DNA of 64,000 nt from Eubacterium sp. AF22-9 (GCA_003458705.1 QRVH01000009.1:1-64000); one strand, 5' to 3'. Shown: positions 46,027 to 57,108, numbered from the stretch's first letter. Translations and numbers: made by a program. The notes: generated from the letters alone by a model not told the origin.

Positions 46027-47028
46027 TTATTTTTGTTTGAATGGCCTGCCAAGATTATCATAAGCTGCTTTAGTTGCAACTCTTCCTCTTGGAGTTCTGT
46101 TAATATACCCGTTCTGTATAAGATATGGCTCATAAACATCTTCAAGAGTTCCTGAATCCTCGCCTATTGAAGCTGCCAGTGTCTCAATACCGACAGGTCC
46201 GCCATCAAACTTATCAACTATTGTAGTAAGTATAACACGATCGTTACGGTCCAATCCATCTCTGTCAACATCTAACAGATTAAGTGCATAATCAGCAACA
46301 TCCTTATTGATATGTCCGTTATATTTAACCTGTGCAAAATCTCGCACTCTCTTTAAAAGTCTGTTGGCAAGTCTCGGTGTTCCCCTTGACCTTCTTGCAA
46401 GCTCATGTGCTCCGTCTGAGTCAATATCAACATTAAGCACATTGGCTGAACGGATAATGATTTTCTCAAGCTCCGGAACTGTATAGAATTCCATATGGCT
46501 TACAACACCGAATCTGTCTCTTAAAGGTGCTGATAAAAGTCCCGCTCTTGTTGTTGCCCCTATCAGAGTGAACTGTGGCAGATCAAGTCTTATAGACCTT
46601 GCTGTTGCACCCTTTCCGATCATAATATCAATCTTATAATCCTCCATTGCCGGATACAGCACTTCTTCAACCTGTCTGTTAAGTCTGTGAATCTCATCAA
46701 CAAAGAGAATATCACCCTCACTCAAATTGTTAAGTATAGCTGCCATATCTCCCGGCTTCTCGATTGCAGGACCGGATGTAACCTTGATATTAACCCCCAT
46801 TTCATTAGCAATAATTCCTGCCAGAGTTGTCTTTCCAAGTCCCGGAGGTCCATAGAAAAGCACATGGTCAAGTGCCTCTCCTCTTTCCTTTGCTGCCTCA
46901 ATATATACTTTAAGATTACTCTTAACCTTATTCTGTCCAACATAGTCATCGAGAGATAATGGTCTTAAGGAATTCTCAATACCATAATCTTCTTCAGTTA
47001 TCTGTGTTGATATAATCCTCTTTTCCAT
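46027..47028 (-). CDS. ruvB: Holliday junction branch migration ATPase RuvB
   Basis: The 333-residue motor of Holliday-junction branch migration. It has [12 protein letters not shown], Walker [14 protein letters not shown] (about 58-70), Walker B FVDEIHR, sensor [18 protein letters not shown], and the C-terminal winged helix ending [15 protein letters not shown] start at the ATG at 47028 because GAGGGG precedes it. It follows ruvA by 32 bases. Confidence 0.97.
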   Translation of the reverse strand: MEKRIISTQITEEDYGIENSLRPLSLDDYVGQNKVKSNLKVYIEAAKERGEALDHVLFYGPPGLGKTTLAGIIANEMGVNIKVTSGPAIEKPGDMAAILNNLSEGDILFVDEIHRLNRQVEEVLYPAMEDYKIDIMIGKGATARSIRLDLPQFTLIGATTRAGLLSAPLRDRFGVVSHMEFYTVPELEKIIIRSANVLNVDIDSDGAHELARRSRGTPRLANRLLKRVRDFAQVKYNGHINKDVADYALNLLDVDRDGLDRNDRVILTTIVDKFDGGPVGIETLAASIGEDSGTLEDVYEPYLIQNGYINRTPRGRVATKAAYDNLGRPFKQK

Positions 47029-47060
47029 ATAGCCCCTCATTTCTTAAATACTATTCTGTT

Positions 47061-47684
47061 CTAGAATTTAGCCAGCTTCTTTAACGCTTCCTTAAGAACC
47101 GTCTCAGAATCCTTATTCTCTATATCTTCCACTTCCTTGACAGCAACAAGTGCATCTTTGCTTGAATATCCAAGTGATACAAGTGCCTCAACAGCGTCAT
47201 TTCTTATCATCATGACATTACTTACATTACTGTTATTGTCTGCCTTTTTATTCTTAGAAAGTGCTGATTCAAATACTTCATCAAGCTTTAACTTATCCTT
47301 AAGCTCAATTATAATCTTCTGTGCTGTCTTAGGTCCGATACCAGGAAGTGCCTTGATTGCTGCCACATCATCAGCAAGAACTGCAAATCTTAAATCATCT
47401 GCTGTGATATTAGATAATGCACCAAGCGCTGCCTTAGGACCAATACCATTGACACAGATAAGCATTTTAAACATGCTTAAATCATCTCTTGTAAGGAATC
47501 CGAACAGACTGCATTCATCTTCCTTGACATTCATATATGTATATATCTTAACCTCACTGCCAACTGATGGAAGCTCACCAGGAACTGAACCCGGAACATA
47601 TATATTATATCCGATTCCATTGGCTTCCACAACGATTACATCTGGCAGGATTTCGGCAAGCTCACCTTTAATGTATGAAATCAT
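47061..47684 (-). CDS. ruvA: Holliday junction DNA-binding protein RuvA
   Basis: A 207-residue RuvA: OB domain starting [12 protein letters not shown], helix-hairpin-helix [17 protein letters not shown] and [20 protein letters not shown], and a C-terminal domain that contacts RuvB ([20 protein letters not shown]). The ATG at 47684 overlaps the stop of the DUF815 gene (ATGA) and follows GGGGAGAG. Confidence 0.97.
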   Translation of the reverse strand: MISYIKGELAEILPDVIVVEANGIGYNIYVPGSVPGELPSVGSEVKIYTYMNVKEDECSLFGFLTRDDLSMFKMLICVNGIGPKAALGALSNITADDLRFAVLADDVAAIKALPGIGPKTAQKIIIELKDKLKLDEVFESALSKNKKADNNSNVSNVMMIRNDAVEALVSLGYSSKDALVAVKEVEDIENKDSETVLKEALKKLAKF

Positions 47685-48981
47685 TCTCTCCCCCCAAGAC
47701 AGTAATTGATAAACTGCTGTGCTGTTCTTCCTGATATTCCACCATGTGAAAGTTCCCACTTGTTAGCCTCTGCCATAAGCTCTTCATCTGTCATCTTAAC
47801 ATTATTCTTCCTTGCAAGGCCAATAACAATATCAAAGAATTCTTTCTGTGATGGCTTAGAGTAGCTTATCTGGCATCCAAATCTGTTCACTAATGAAAGC
47901 TTCTCCTCAATAGTATCAGATCTGTGAAGGCCGTTATTGCTCTCTAAATCATTTCTGTCATTCCATGTTTCCTTGATAAGATGTCTTCTGTTAGATGTTG
48001 CATAGATAAGAATATTATCAGGCTTAGTCTCAACACCGCCTTCAATTACAGCCTTTAAGAACTTGTATTCAATCTCGAATTCCTCGAAAGATAAATCATC
48101 CATATATATTATGAACTTGTAATTTCTGTTCTTAATGCTTGCTATAACATTAGATAAATCCTTGAACTGGTGTTTGTATATCTCTATCATTCTAAGACCC
48201 TGGTCATAATATTCATTGACAATAGCCTTGATAGAAGTTGACTTACCTGTTCCGCTGTCACCGAAAAGAAGTGCATTATTAGCTTTTCTTCCCTGAACAA
48301 AGGCCTCTGTATTCTCCACAAGCTTCTTCTTCTGGATTTCATAACCTATAAGGTCATCTAACATAACCTTATCCATATTGTTAATTGGTGTAAATGTAAC
48401 GCCATTATCACCGCCTATTACTCTGAATGCTTTATTAAGTCCGAACATTCCTACACCATATGCTTTATAGAAATCAGTAACATAATTAAAGAACTCATTC
48501 TCGTCCTTTGCTGTCTCAAGCTTAAGGCTTAAAGCCTGTACCTTCTCACTTACATTCTTATTGTACATAAGCTCTTTCTTAACAATTGCCTTGTAATCAG
48601 ATATAAGTGAAAAACAGTTGATTCCAAGTGCAGCCTCAATAGGTCTGAAATCATAATTAAACAGATTCATAAACACCTTGAAGTCGTTCTTAGCAAATTC
48701 ATTAACGCTCCATCATTAGCACCTACCTTTTCACATGTAAGGCTGAATGGATTCTCATTAGTTATAAGATAGAATGTAAGGTAATTATGCCATAAATTCT
48801 TATCAAAGCCATAATCTGTGGCAACCTCCAATATTCTCTTAATCTGCTCATATATATCACTTATAAGCTTGTCAGGAGTCTCCTCATCCCTGTCAAATTT
48901 TTTGAAAATATCGGACATTTTCATAAGAATAGTGTCCTCATGATTACCATATATAATAAGTTTCGCAACTTCTCTGTACAT
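47681..48981 (-). pseudogene. DUF815 AAA ATPase, frameshifted
   Basis: Two frames form one protein of about 434 residues. The N-terminal third is helical; the C-terminal part is an AAA domain with [19 protein letters not shown] (Walker A), [14 protein letters not shown] (Walker B) and YATSNRRHL sensor. One base is missing near 48709 (GGAGC for GGAAGC): repair reads [23 protein letters not shown]815 ATPases are widespread but uncharacterised. It sits immediately upstream of ruvA. Confidence 0.82.
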
Positions 48982-48983
48982 TA

Positions 48984-51800
48984 TTATTCCCTCTTCTTTC
49001 TCTTATTAATTACAAGCTGCATGGCAAAGATGACCACACCTGCAAGTGACACCAACGCTCCCTCTTTAAGAAGCGGCGTAGAATACTTAAGTGTTACATT
49101 ATGCGTTCCACTCGTAAGATATACAGCCATATACTGACCATTAGCATTATATAGCTTTTGTCTTTCTCCGTCTACATATACCTTCCAGCCCTTTGAATAA
49201 GGGATTGTAAGACACAGATATTTATTACGGTCAAGTGTTATCTGTCCTGTAACCTTATTATTTCCAAGCTCTACATCTGTTAATACATTTTCTTTAAGTG
49301 CATTAATCTCGTCAGTGTAACTGTCCATCGGCTGGCATACAATCTGTATATCATCATAAGAATACACACCAATCTTCTGGAAAGTCACTGTAACTGATGT
49401 CACATTTTCTTCCGAATAGCCCATATTCACACTGAAATCATGCTGGTTACTGTAATAGCTGTAATCAGATGTAAAGTAATTCATTGACTTGGTTACTCCT
49501 GTATCAGTCGCAATCCCAAGCTTAACACTGCTTGTAGACTGTGTCCAGTATATGAAATTCTTAAATATCTTCTTCTTTTCATTATGTGAAAGCTCTTTCC
49601 AGTCTGCCTTAGAGTATAAGTCTAACGGGTCAAACTTTCTCTTTCCAAAATACAGCTGAAACTGTGCTGCGCCTTCATAATCAAGGCCATTAATATTAAA
49701 GTATGTCTCACCTGCACCACTGCCTGTAAATTTAAATGTTACCGTGGCACCTGCCTTAGTTACTGCAAATGTATTGTCAGTACACTGTACCTCTTTGGCA
49801 TCATAATCCATTGTATAATCTTTAATCTGGCTGTCATAACTTAAATCTTTAACAGATACCCTGTCAGGAAGCGCCTCCCTGGTATCTTTCCCACTTCTTC
49901 CAATAACAACAGCCTGAAGCATAGCCTTCTGCTTATCTACTGCACTTAAGCCTTCCCATTCCCTCTTATTAACAGCTTTGTCATAGGTAAAGCCTAATGG
50001 AAGTGCATTGTCGTTATTATACATTACATAATCATCATTTTCTGATTCATAAGTAAATCCATATGGAACAAGTCCGCCGGTCTTACTCACCAGATACTTT
50101 GAGGCAGATGATAAAGCTATAAGAGACGACCTGTCATCATAACCTGTGTATTTGTGCGGAAGCAGCGTATCAAGCCTGATTGCACAATCATATCTGAACT
50201 TCGATACATATGGATTAGTAAGTGTCCAGTACAGATTAGAGGACGATATTCCAGTAATGCAATTCATATTGTATGAAAGTCCCGAGCCTGAATATCTGAT
50301 AAAATCTGTATCTTCAGCATCTTTACTTATAAGCTCCTTCTCGCTTCCAAACACATCTTCCTGTGCCATCTTAACGCTTATGCACTGTGCCGCATAATTT
50401 TCGCCAAATGATGCATTTTTCCATATACCATTAGCTAATGCCGCCAGCATAACCGCTACTGTCACCATCATGCATCTGTTATATTCATTAACATTCTTTA
50501 TGCTAAGTCCAATTAGCAATATTGCTCCGATTGCAACTGCACTTATAAGCTTGCCATTTCTTGAATACTTTACGCACATACATACCACAAAATATATTGT
50601 AAGTGCAACTCCAATAAAGCGGATTTCTTTTCTTTCCAGTGTTATAAGACGCGGCATCATGCACACAAGTATATATGCACATAATAATGCAAATGAATAT
50701 ATCCACCTGTTACACATATATGAAAATCCGTTCATTGCCTGTCCGAAGAACGGTATACATATCATCACAGCACTTATAATAAAATAAGTCTTAAGCATTG
50801 TGTACTTACGTCTGCTCTTAAACATTAAAAGCACTGCAAGTAACACCGGCACTGCAAATCCCATGCATGTCCAGAAGTTATCACCCTCAACGATAAAAAG
50901 TCCCGGAAGCTTTGCATAGTATGAAAAAGGATATACCAGTCCTATTTTGTTAGGTGTATTAAATCTGCTGTCACTTAAGAAAACATGAAGCACAGGGAGA
51001 AACACTATTGCCGCCATACACAGTCCTATAACCGATGAAACGGCCAAGCTTAATATCCCCTTACACCACATTTTCACATTCTTTCCATAACAGAATATGA
51101 ATCTTACAATAACATATATAATTGTTGTGAACACAAGCATGTAGAAGAAATAAAAATTACTCATTGCAGCAATAGCTACTGTTATTGTAAAGAGCCACAT
51201 TTTCTTCTCTCTGATTATCTTCTCAACGCCTAATACAAGCAGAGGATAATACAGAAGCGGGTTAAGAAAGAACGGATGTCTTACTGCATTATATATTGCC
51301 CAGTAGCAGAATGCATAAGTAACTGTCCCCGGAAGGACATATCTTTTCTTATGTCCTATGTAAAAACACAGCAGTGAAAATGCTATACCTGACAAATATA
51401 TTCTTAAAAGAATCATTGCTTCATAGAATATATACATGTACTTTGCAGGAAACAGGAAACAGAAGAATGTAAATGGGTCGCCTATAACATAATAGTGAAA
51501 TGTTCCTATAACATCACTTCCCTCACCTATTGCAAAATCCCACTGCGGTATTACAAACTGATGATTGATAAATATATTTTTAAAGAAATCCCTTAAATAC
51601 TGTGAATAATATATGAGTGACTTATAATGCTGTTCCCAGCCATCAACCTCCCATATGAATGTCTTTCCAGTAAAAAAATAAAAAGAAAACACACCTATAG
51701 CAAGGATTGCAAAAATAACTGAATAAGCCAGAAAATATGTTGATTTTCTGGAATCAAGTCTTTTATAAAAATCTTGTAACTTCGATTTCATCTCTGCCAT
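48984..51800 (-). CDS. YfhO-family multi-pass membrane protein
   Basis: A 938-residue protein with about a dozen membrane helices in the first 470 residues, a large extracytoplasmic domain and a final helix before a basic tail (VINKRKKRE). Motifs are EVDGWEQHYKSLIYYSQYLR near the start and YSKGWKVYVDGE near the C-terminus. In Bacillus and Listeria YfhO has been linked to glycosylation of lipoteichoic acid. The start is not marked by a strong ribosome site; an ATG three codons later is possible. Confidence 0.85.
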   Translation of the reverse strand: MAEMKSKLQDFYKRLDSRKSTYFLAYSVIFAILAIGVFSFYFFTGKTFIWEVDGWEQHYKSLIYYSQYLRDFFKNIFINHQFVIPQWDFAIGEGSDVIGTFHYYVIGDPFTFFCFLFPAKYMYIFYEAMILLRIYLSGIAFSLLCFYIGHKKRYVLPGTVTYAFCYWAIYNAVRHPFFLNPLLYYPLLVLGVEKIIREKKMWLFTITVAIAAMSNFYFFYMLVFTTIIYVIVRFIFCYGKNVKMWCKGILSLAVSSVIGLCMAAIVFLPVLHVFLSDSRFNTPNKIGLVYPFSYYAKLPGLFIVEGDNFWTCMGFAVPVLLAVLLMFKSRRKYTMLKTYFIISAVMICIPFFGQAMNGFSYMCNRWIYSFALLCAYILVCMMPRLITLERKEIRFIGVALTIYFVVCMCVKYSRNGKLISAVAIGAILLIGLSIKNVNEYNRCMMVTVAVMLAALANGIWKNASFGENYAAQCISVKMAQEDVFGSEKELISKDAEDTDFIRYSGSGLSYNMNCITGISSSNLYWTLTNPYVSKFRYDCAIRLDTLLPHKYTGYDDRSSLIALSSASKYLVSKTGGLVPYGFTYESENDDYVMYNNDNALPLGFTYDKAVNKREWEGLSAVDKQKAMLQAVVIGRSGKDTREALPDRVSVKDLSYDSQIKDYTMDYDAKEVQCTDNTFAVTKAGATVTFKFTGSGAGETYFNINGLDYEGAAQFQLYFGKRKFDPLDLYSKADWKELSHNEKKKIFKNFIYWTQSTSSVKLGIATDTGVTKSMNYFTSDYSYYSNQHDFSVNMGYSEENVTSVTVTFQKIGVYSYDDIQIVCQPMDSYTDEINALKENVLTDVELGNNKVTGQITLDRNKYLCLTIPYSKGWKVYVDGERQKLYNANGQYMAVYLTSGTHNVTLKYSTPLLKEGALVSLAGVVIFAMQLVINKRKKRE

Positions 51801-51828
51801 AGGTGTATCTTCTCTTTTCTTAAACTAG

Positions 51829-51862
51829 GAAACTGCCATAAGCATAAGCCTACGGCAGTTTC
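51829..51862 (-). terminator. Hairpin between rnfB and the YfhO-like gene
   Basis: GAAACTGCC (51829-51837) pairs with GGCAGTTTC (51854-51862). It may end rnf transcription, but there is no clear T run on the minus strand and a promoter-like sequence lies just upstream. Confidence 0.5.
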
Positions 51863-51864
51863 TT

Positions 51865-51893
51865 ATTATAACTTATTGTGATTAAATTATCAA
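51865..51893 (-). promoter_or_regulatory. Candidate promoter of the YfhO-like gene
   Basis: Minus-strand TTGATA (51893-51888), a 17-base spacer and TATAAT (51870-51865). The -35 overlaps the rnfB stop. Confidence 0.5.
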
Positions 51894-52681
51894 TGAAGAT
51901 GTATTATCTTCTTAGGGCACTTCTCAGCACACTTTCCACAACCTGTACACTTTGAATAATCAATATGTGCAATATTGTTTTCTACTGTAATAGCACCGAA
52001 CTCACACTGCTTTGTACATAACATACATCCAATACATCCAACAGAGCATGCTGACATAACATCTTTACCCTTATCGTTAGATGAACAGTTAACTGTATAG
52101 TTACTCTTGTATGGTATGATTTCAATAAGGTGTCTTGGACATACAGCAACACATTTACCACATGCTTTACATTTGCCCTTATCTACTACAGCAATACCAT
52201 TAACAATATGAATTGCATCAAAAGGACATGCCTTAACACATGAACCATATCCCATACATCCGTATGTACATGCCTTAGAACCGCCGTTAGGAACGACGTT
52301 CATTGCTGTACAATCCATTGCACCTGAGTACACATAATTTTCTTTTGCTTTGTCGCAGTCACCAGCACATTTAACAAATGCTGTCATTCTTACTGATTCT
52401 CCAACTTCCTCACCCATGATTGCACCAATCTTTGCTGCAACCGGTGCGCCACCAACTGGACATGCGTTAGCTGGAGCTTCTCCTGCGGCAATTGCCTTAG
52501 CAAGTGCATCACATCCTGCATATCCACAACCACCACAGTTGTTTCCAGGAAGCTCTGCTCTTACATCTATCTCTTTCTGATCTACTTCAACATAGAACTT
52601 CTTACCCATTACTCCGAGGAAAAGTCCGAGAAGAAGACCAGTGCAGCTTACAACAACTGCAGCAATAATTATACCTGACAT
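51890..52681 (-). CDS. rnfB: Rnf complex subunit B (iron-sulfur)
   Basis: The 263-residue electron-entry subunit. One N-terminal membrane helix, a four-cysteine Fe-S motif NCGGCGYAGC ending at ACPVGG, then ferredoxin-like pairs: CMGYGSCVKACPFDA, CKACGKCVAVCPRHL, CIGCMLCTKQCEFGA and CTGCGKCAEKCPKK. Last gene of rnfCDGEAB. The start follows GAGGAGG. Confidence 0.95.
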   Translation of the reverse strand: MSGIIIAAVVVSCTGLLLGLFLGVMGKKFYVEVDQKEIDVRAELPGNNCGGCGYAGCDALAKAIAAGEAPANACPVGGAPVAAKIGAIMGEEVGESVRMTAFVKCAGDCDKAKENYVYSGAMDCTAMNVVPNGGSKACTYGCMGYGSCVKACPFDAIHIVNGIAVVDKGKCKACGKCVAVCPRHLIEIIPYKSNYTVNCSSNDKGKDVMSACSVGCIGCMLCTKQCEFGAITVENNIAHIDYSKCTGCGKCAEKCPKKIIHLH

Positions 52682-52696
52682 CTTGTCGTCCTCCTC

Positions 52697-53308
52697 TTAA
52701 ATAATACCTGAAAATCCAAAGAATGCGATAGCCATAAGTCCTGCAGTAAGTAATACAATAGGCATTCCCTTAAAGCTTTCCGGAACATCATTGAATTCGT
52801 TTCTTTCACGTATACCAGCCATGATTATGATTGCTATTGTAAAACCAACAGCTGTTCCTAATCCACTGACTACAGAATCTAAAAGCTTCTGACCAATATT
52901 AAGTCCTGCTGCTGTGTTATAGTTCTGTACGTTAGTAAGTGCAATACCAAGTACTGCACAGTTAGTTGTAATAAGTGGAAGGTATACACCAAGTGCTTCA
53001 TAAAGAGATGGTGATGTCTTCTTTAAAAACATTTCAACAAACTGAACAAGTGCCGCAATTACAAGGATGAATACAATTGTATTCAGATATGTAAGCTTAA
53101 GCGGTGTAAGTATACAGTCATATATAAGACTGCAGACAGCTGATGAAATAGTGATAACGCCGATAACAGCGCCACCCATTCCTGCTGCTGTGTTTATCTT
53201 CTTAGAAACTCCAAGGAAAGGACACAAACCGAGGAACTGGCTTAAAACTACATTATTGACAATTGCTGTACTTACAGCTATCAATAATAACTGTGAAAAA
53301 TATCCCAT
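52697..53308 (-). CDS. rnfA: Rnf complex subunit A
   Basis: A 203-residue integral membrane subunit with six predicted helices and the family's IVNNVVLSQFLGLCPFLGVS and LITTNCAVLGIAL segments. Together with RnfE it forms the membrane core that couples electron flow to Na+ or H+ export. GGGAGG precedes the start. Confidence 0.96.
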   Translation of the reverse strand: MGYFSQLLLIAVSTAIVNNVVLSQFLGLCPFLGVSKKINTAAGMGGAVIGVITISSAVCSLIYDCILTPLKLTYLNTIVFILVIAALVQFVEMFLKKTSPSLYEALGVYLPLITTNCAVLGIALTNVQNYNTAAGLNIGQKLLDSVVSGLGTAVGFTIAIIIMAGIRERNEFNDVPESFKGMPIVLLTAGLMAIAFFGFSGII

Positions 53309-53319
53309 ATTTACCTCCC

Positions 53320-54002
53320 TTAGTTATTCTTAGCCTCAGCCTTAGCTTCTTCTATCTCTTCTGTGTAGTCAGGAACTTCTGCAGGCTTCATGCCTTTCTT
53401 TCTCTTAATTCTGTTCATAATAGCAATCATGAATGCAAGAACAAAGAACGCTCCTGGTGCAAGGATAAAGATACTAGCTGGTGTGTAACCGATTGTTGAG
53501 AGATCAAATAATGCGTTAGTACCATCTGAGAAAATTGTACCGCCACCGATAAGCTCTCTTATTGCTCCAAGGATTGTGATAGCAATTGTGAATCCAAGTC
53601 CCATACCTATTCCATCAAAGAATGAAGGAATTGGAGGATTCTTAGAAGCATAGGCTTCCGCACGTCCAAGGATAATACAGTTAACAACTATAAGAGGAAT
53701 ATATATTCCAAGTGAGTCGTACAGATTGGCAGGAAGCCCTGCATAAGGAACTGTACCATTGTAACAAATGATGCAACGACAACGATGAACGCTGGCATTC
53801 TTACACCATCTGGAATAGCCTTACGAAGTAATGAAATCATAAGGTTTGATAATGCAAGTACTACTGTAGAAGAAAGTCCCATACCTATACCATTGATTGC
53901 TGATGTAGTAACCGCAAGTGTAGGACACATACCAAGTGTAAGTACCAGGGTAGGATTCTCTTTAATAATACCATTATAAAGTCTTTCTATACATTTATTC
54001 AA
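53320..54002 (-). pseudogene. rnfE: Rnf complex subunit E, frameshifted
   Basis: An integral membrane partner of RnfA. The TTG start at 54002 follows GGGAGG and reads NKCIERLYNGIIKENPTLV, with GMCPTLAVTTSAINGIGMG. One base is missing near 53727 (plus-strand GATTGG for GATTTGG). Repair reads GFLPNLYDSLGIYIPLIVV and continues to GRAEAYASKNPPIPSF and the intact C-terminal frame. All other rnf genes are whole, so this is most likely a sequencing error. Confidence 0.9.
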
Positions 54003-54015
54003 AGTCCGCACCTCC

Positions 54016-54630
54016 CTAGTTTCCTGCCACAAGCTTGTAAACTGCAAGCGCATAATTTACACCCTTTGTGACTGATTTAGAAGTAATTGTAGAACCACCG
54101 ATTGCATCAACATTAGCATTGCTTTCTGATGCTGAACCATCTGTTACTACTGAAAATGATGCAACTGCATCAGACTTAGCTGTAAACTGTGATGTAAATG
54201 ATGGATCCTGTTTAGCTCTCATACCAAGACCGGCAGTTTCGCTGATTGAAAGGAATGATACTCCAAGTACCTTTCCATCTGTTGAAATACCAACTGTAAA
54301 CTTGATATCTCCGCCGTAACCGTCACTATCTGTAACTGTTACAACATAACCTGCTGTCTCGCTGCCTTTCTTTCCTATAGCAACTTCATTGACCTTATCC
54401 TTAGAGAAGTCAATGTCTGATGAAGCATTAATATCATCATCAGAAGGAAGGGCATCTATTGTCTCAAAGCTGTCTGCTTCTGCAAGAACTGCTTTGTAAG
54501 CCTTTTCCTTAGCATTCTCATTAGCCTTTGCAATAGGATCAAGTGTTATCTGATATACAACACCAAGAAGAATTCCGGCTACAAGTGTTATAGCAAATAA
54601 AACTAATGCATCTTTAACTATTTTCTTCAT
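54016..54630 (-). CDS. rnfG: Rnf complex subunit G (FMN-binding)
   Basis: A 204-residue subunit with one N-terminal membrane helix (VLFAITLVAGILLGVVYQ) and an outside domain carrying covalent FMN. The attachment site reads DAIGGSTITSKSV, a variant of the usual SGATxTS with the FMN threonine kept. It starts 1 base after the rnfD stop. Confidence 0.93.
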   Translation of the reverse strand: MKKIVKDALVLFAITLVAGILLGVVYQITLDPIAKANENAKEKAYKAVLAEADSFETIDALPSDDDINASSDIDFSKDKVNEVAIGKKGSETAGYVVTVTDSDGYGGDIKFTVGISTDGKVLGVSFLSISETAGLGMRAKQDPSFTSQFTAKSDAVASFSVVTDGSASESNANVDAIGGSTITSKSVTKGVNYALAVYKLVAGN

Positions 54631-54631
54631 C

Positions 54632-55612
54632 TTATGCAGCCTCCTTTGCTTTCTTCTCTGGCTTCTTCTTACCAAATGACTTAGGAACTGTTACTCTCTC
54701 AATAAGAGGAACTAAGAGGTTACAGAAGATAATTGCATATGAAACGCCTTCTGCTGAACCACCATACATTCTGAAAATGAATGTAAGAAGACCTAAGCAG
54801 CAGCCAAATACAATTTTACCATTAGGTGTAATTGGTGAAGTTACATAATCTGTCGCCATGAAGATGGCACCAAGTAAAAGTCCACCACCACATACTTCCT
54901 CAAGCATGTAGATTACATCGAAATGATGTCCTGGTGCAAAAAGGAATATAAGCACTGCAAATACACCTACATATGTTACAGGTATTCTCCAGTTAATAAC
55001 CTTTCTTGCAAGGAGGTAGATACCACCTAAAAGAAGGCAGATTGCTGAAGTCTCACCGATAACACCACCTGTTGTACCAATAAACATCTTAGCTAATGAA
55101 ACAACGCCTGTTGATTCTGCACCCGGCTTAAGGAGTGCAAGAGGTGTTGCTCCTGAATATGCGTCTAAAAATCCGTTAGATGTAACAAAATTAGTCATCG
55201 GACCTGTATATGCAATAAGAAGGAAACATCTTGCTGCAAGAGCAGGGTTCATGAAGTTCTGTCCAAGTCCTCCAAAAAGCTGCTTAACTACGATAATTGC
55301 AAATACACATCCTACGATTTCAAAACCAACATTTAATGTTGATGGAATATTTAATGCAATAAGAAGACCTGTTACTGCTGCACTTAAATCTGTAACAGTA
55401 ACTTTCTTATGCATGAAATACTGATATAATGCCTCACATGCTACACAAGTAACAATACCGATTACTATACGAAGCAGTGCATCGAGGCCAAAATTAACTA
55501 TACCAAATATGCTGGCAGGAGTTAAAGCAATAAGAACATCTCTCATTATTGTCTGAGTAGTATTCCCGCTTCGCACATGAGGATTAGTCGATACGTTAAA
55601 AATCTCACTCAC
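54632..55612 (-). CDS. rnfD: Rnf complex subunit D (FMN-binding)
   Basis: A 326-residue subunit with about nine membrane helices. It has STNPHVRSGNTTQTIM at the start and the FMN-threonine motif YSGATPLAL (about 155-163). It starts at GTG 55612 and lies 17 bases after the rnfC stop. The C-terminus is lysine-rich. Confidence 0.95.
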   Translation of the reverse strand: MSEIFNVSTNPHVRSGNTTQTIMRDVLIALTPASIFGIVNFGLDALLRIVIGIVTCVACEALYQYFMHKKVTVTDLSAAVTGLLIALNIPSTLNVGFEIVGCVFAIIVVKQLFGGLGQNFMNPALAARCFLLIAYTGPMTNFVTSNGFLDAYSGATPLALLKPGAESTGVVSLAKMFIGTTGGVIGETSAICLLLGGIYLLARKVINWRIPVTYVGVFAVLIFLFAPGHHFDVIYMLEEVCGGGLLLGAIFMATDYVTSPITPNGKIVFGCCLGLLTFIFRMYGGSAEGVSYAIIFCNLLVPLIERVTVPKSFGKKKPEKKAKEAA

Positions 55613-55629
55613 TTTGATTGCCCACCTTT

Positions 55630-56949
55630 CTACTTCTTTCTTCTGTTAGCAAGTACTGTACTTCTCATAGCCTTAATCTGCTGTGTTAATGGTCTCTTGG
55701 CTGGACAGACATATGAACAGCTTCCGCACATTACACATTCCATACCATCGAACTTAGTAAAGCCTTCTTCATCATTACGTGATGCAAAACCGGCAAGCTT
55801 TGCTGGAAGAAGGTGTTCCGGACATGCCTCACCACATTTACCACATCTTATACATGCAGAAGATGTGGTCTTAGATACGATATCCTTCTGGAATACAAGA
55901 AGTGATGAACTTCCCTTAACAACAGGTACATCAAGACTGTACATGGCAAATCCCATCATAGGACCACCGGAAATATATTTCTCAGGTTCTCCTACAGGAC
56001 CACCGGCAGCGTCAAGAAGCTGTCTGTAATTAGTTCCTAACCATACATAGAAGTTGCCAGGCTCTTTAACTCCGTCGCCTGTTACAGTACATATTCTCTT
56101 AGTAAGAGGCTTACCTTCTATAACTGAAAGATAGATTGAGAATATTGTATCAACATTATGTACGATACAGCCTGCATCAGCTGGAAGCATGCTTGAATTA
56201 ATAGCTCTTCCTGTTGTTGCATATATAAGACTACGCTCTCCTCCCTGTGGATACTTAGTCTTTAATGGCTTAACTTCAATATCAGGCTCAGAAGCTGTAG
56301 CTTCCTGCATGATTCTTATTGCCTCAGGCTTATTATCTTCAATACCGATAATTCCCTTAGCATGGTCAAATATCTTAAGAGCAATCTTAAGACCCATAAC
56401 AACCTTGTCTGATTCTTCTAATAATCTTCTGTAATCAGATGTAAGGTAAGGCTCACACTCTGCTCCATTAACGATAATGTAATCTATGGCTTCAGGATTC
56501 TTTGGAGAGAGCTTAACATTAGTTGGGAAACCAGCTCCTCCCATACCTACAACACCAGCAGCCTTGATTCTTTCTAAGATAACGTCCTTAGTAAGATCCT
56601 CGAACTTCATAGGTGTATATTCAACTTCTTTGAATTCGCCATCATTCTCGATAATGATAGAATTGCACTTACCGCCTGTAGCCAATGTTCTTGGCTCAAT
56701 AGCTTTAACAGTACCTGATACAGATGAATGAATGTTCGCAGAAACAAATCCACCTGCCTCGGCTATCAGCTGGCCTGCAAGGACATAGTCGCCCTTGGCA
56801 ACAACTGGCTTAGCAGGTGCGCCGATGTGCTGTGAAAGCGGGAACACCATCTCTCCTACGGCTGGAAAGAGTTCTTTGATTGGTTTATCCTTAGAAAACT
56901 CTTTACCGTCATAAGGATGACATCCACCTTTAAATGTACACTTTCCCAT
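55630..56949 (-). CDS. rnfC: Rnf complex subunit C (NADH-binding)
   Basis: The 439-residue NAD-side subunit, first gene of the operon. It contains an N-terminal barrel-sandwich domain (about 25-100), a GMGGAGFPT flavin/NAD loop, and two Fe-S motifs, CIRCGKCGEACPEHLLP and CVMCGSCSYVCPAKRPL. AAGGAG precedes the start. The upstream TAAAAT has only a weak -35 partner, so I leave the promoter uncalled. Confidence 0.96.
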   Translation of the reverse strand: MGKCTFKGGCHPYDGKEFSKDKPIKELFPAVGEMVFPLSQHIGAPAKPVVAKGDYVLAGQLIAEAGGFVSANIHSSVSGTVKAIEPRTLATGGKCNSIIIENDGEFKEVEYTPMKFEDLTKDVILERIKAAGVVGMGGAGFPTNVKLSPKNPEAIDYIIVNGAECEPYLTSDYRRLLEESDKVVMGLKIALKIFDHAKGIIGIEDNKPEAIRIMQEATASEPDIEVKPLKTKYPQGGERSLIYATTGRAINSSMLPADAGCIVHNVDTIFSIYLSVIEGKPLTKRICTVTGDGVKEPGNFYVWLGTNYRQLLDAAGGPVGEPEKYISGGPMMGFAMYSLDVPVVKGSSSLLVFQKDIVSKTTSSACIRCGKCGEACPEHLLPAKLAGFASRNDEEGFTKFDGMECVMCGSCSYVCPAKRPLTQQIKAMRSTVLANRRKK

Positions 56950-57108
56950 GACATATTTCTCCTTATAAAGTTTTTATTAAATAGTATTTTATCTCAATAA
57001 ATAGCAAAAATCTACTTTTTTTTGTGTATATATTCCTATATAATAAGAGAAAATGAGTACTTTTTTAACAATCGGTTTGTCTAATCAAACCTAAAACGAG
57101 GATTTTTT

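Noticed and set aside
47137..47709. A 190-codon plus-strand frame opposite ruvA
   Set aside because: Antisense to ruvA with low-complexity Ser/Leu composition and no start signals.
57074..57094. GGTTTG/CAAACC hairpin before the exonuclease gene as a regulator site
   Set aside because: Only 6 bp with an AT-rich loop, which could occur by chance; no partner feature supports it.
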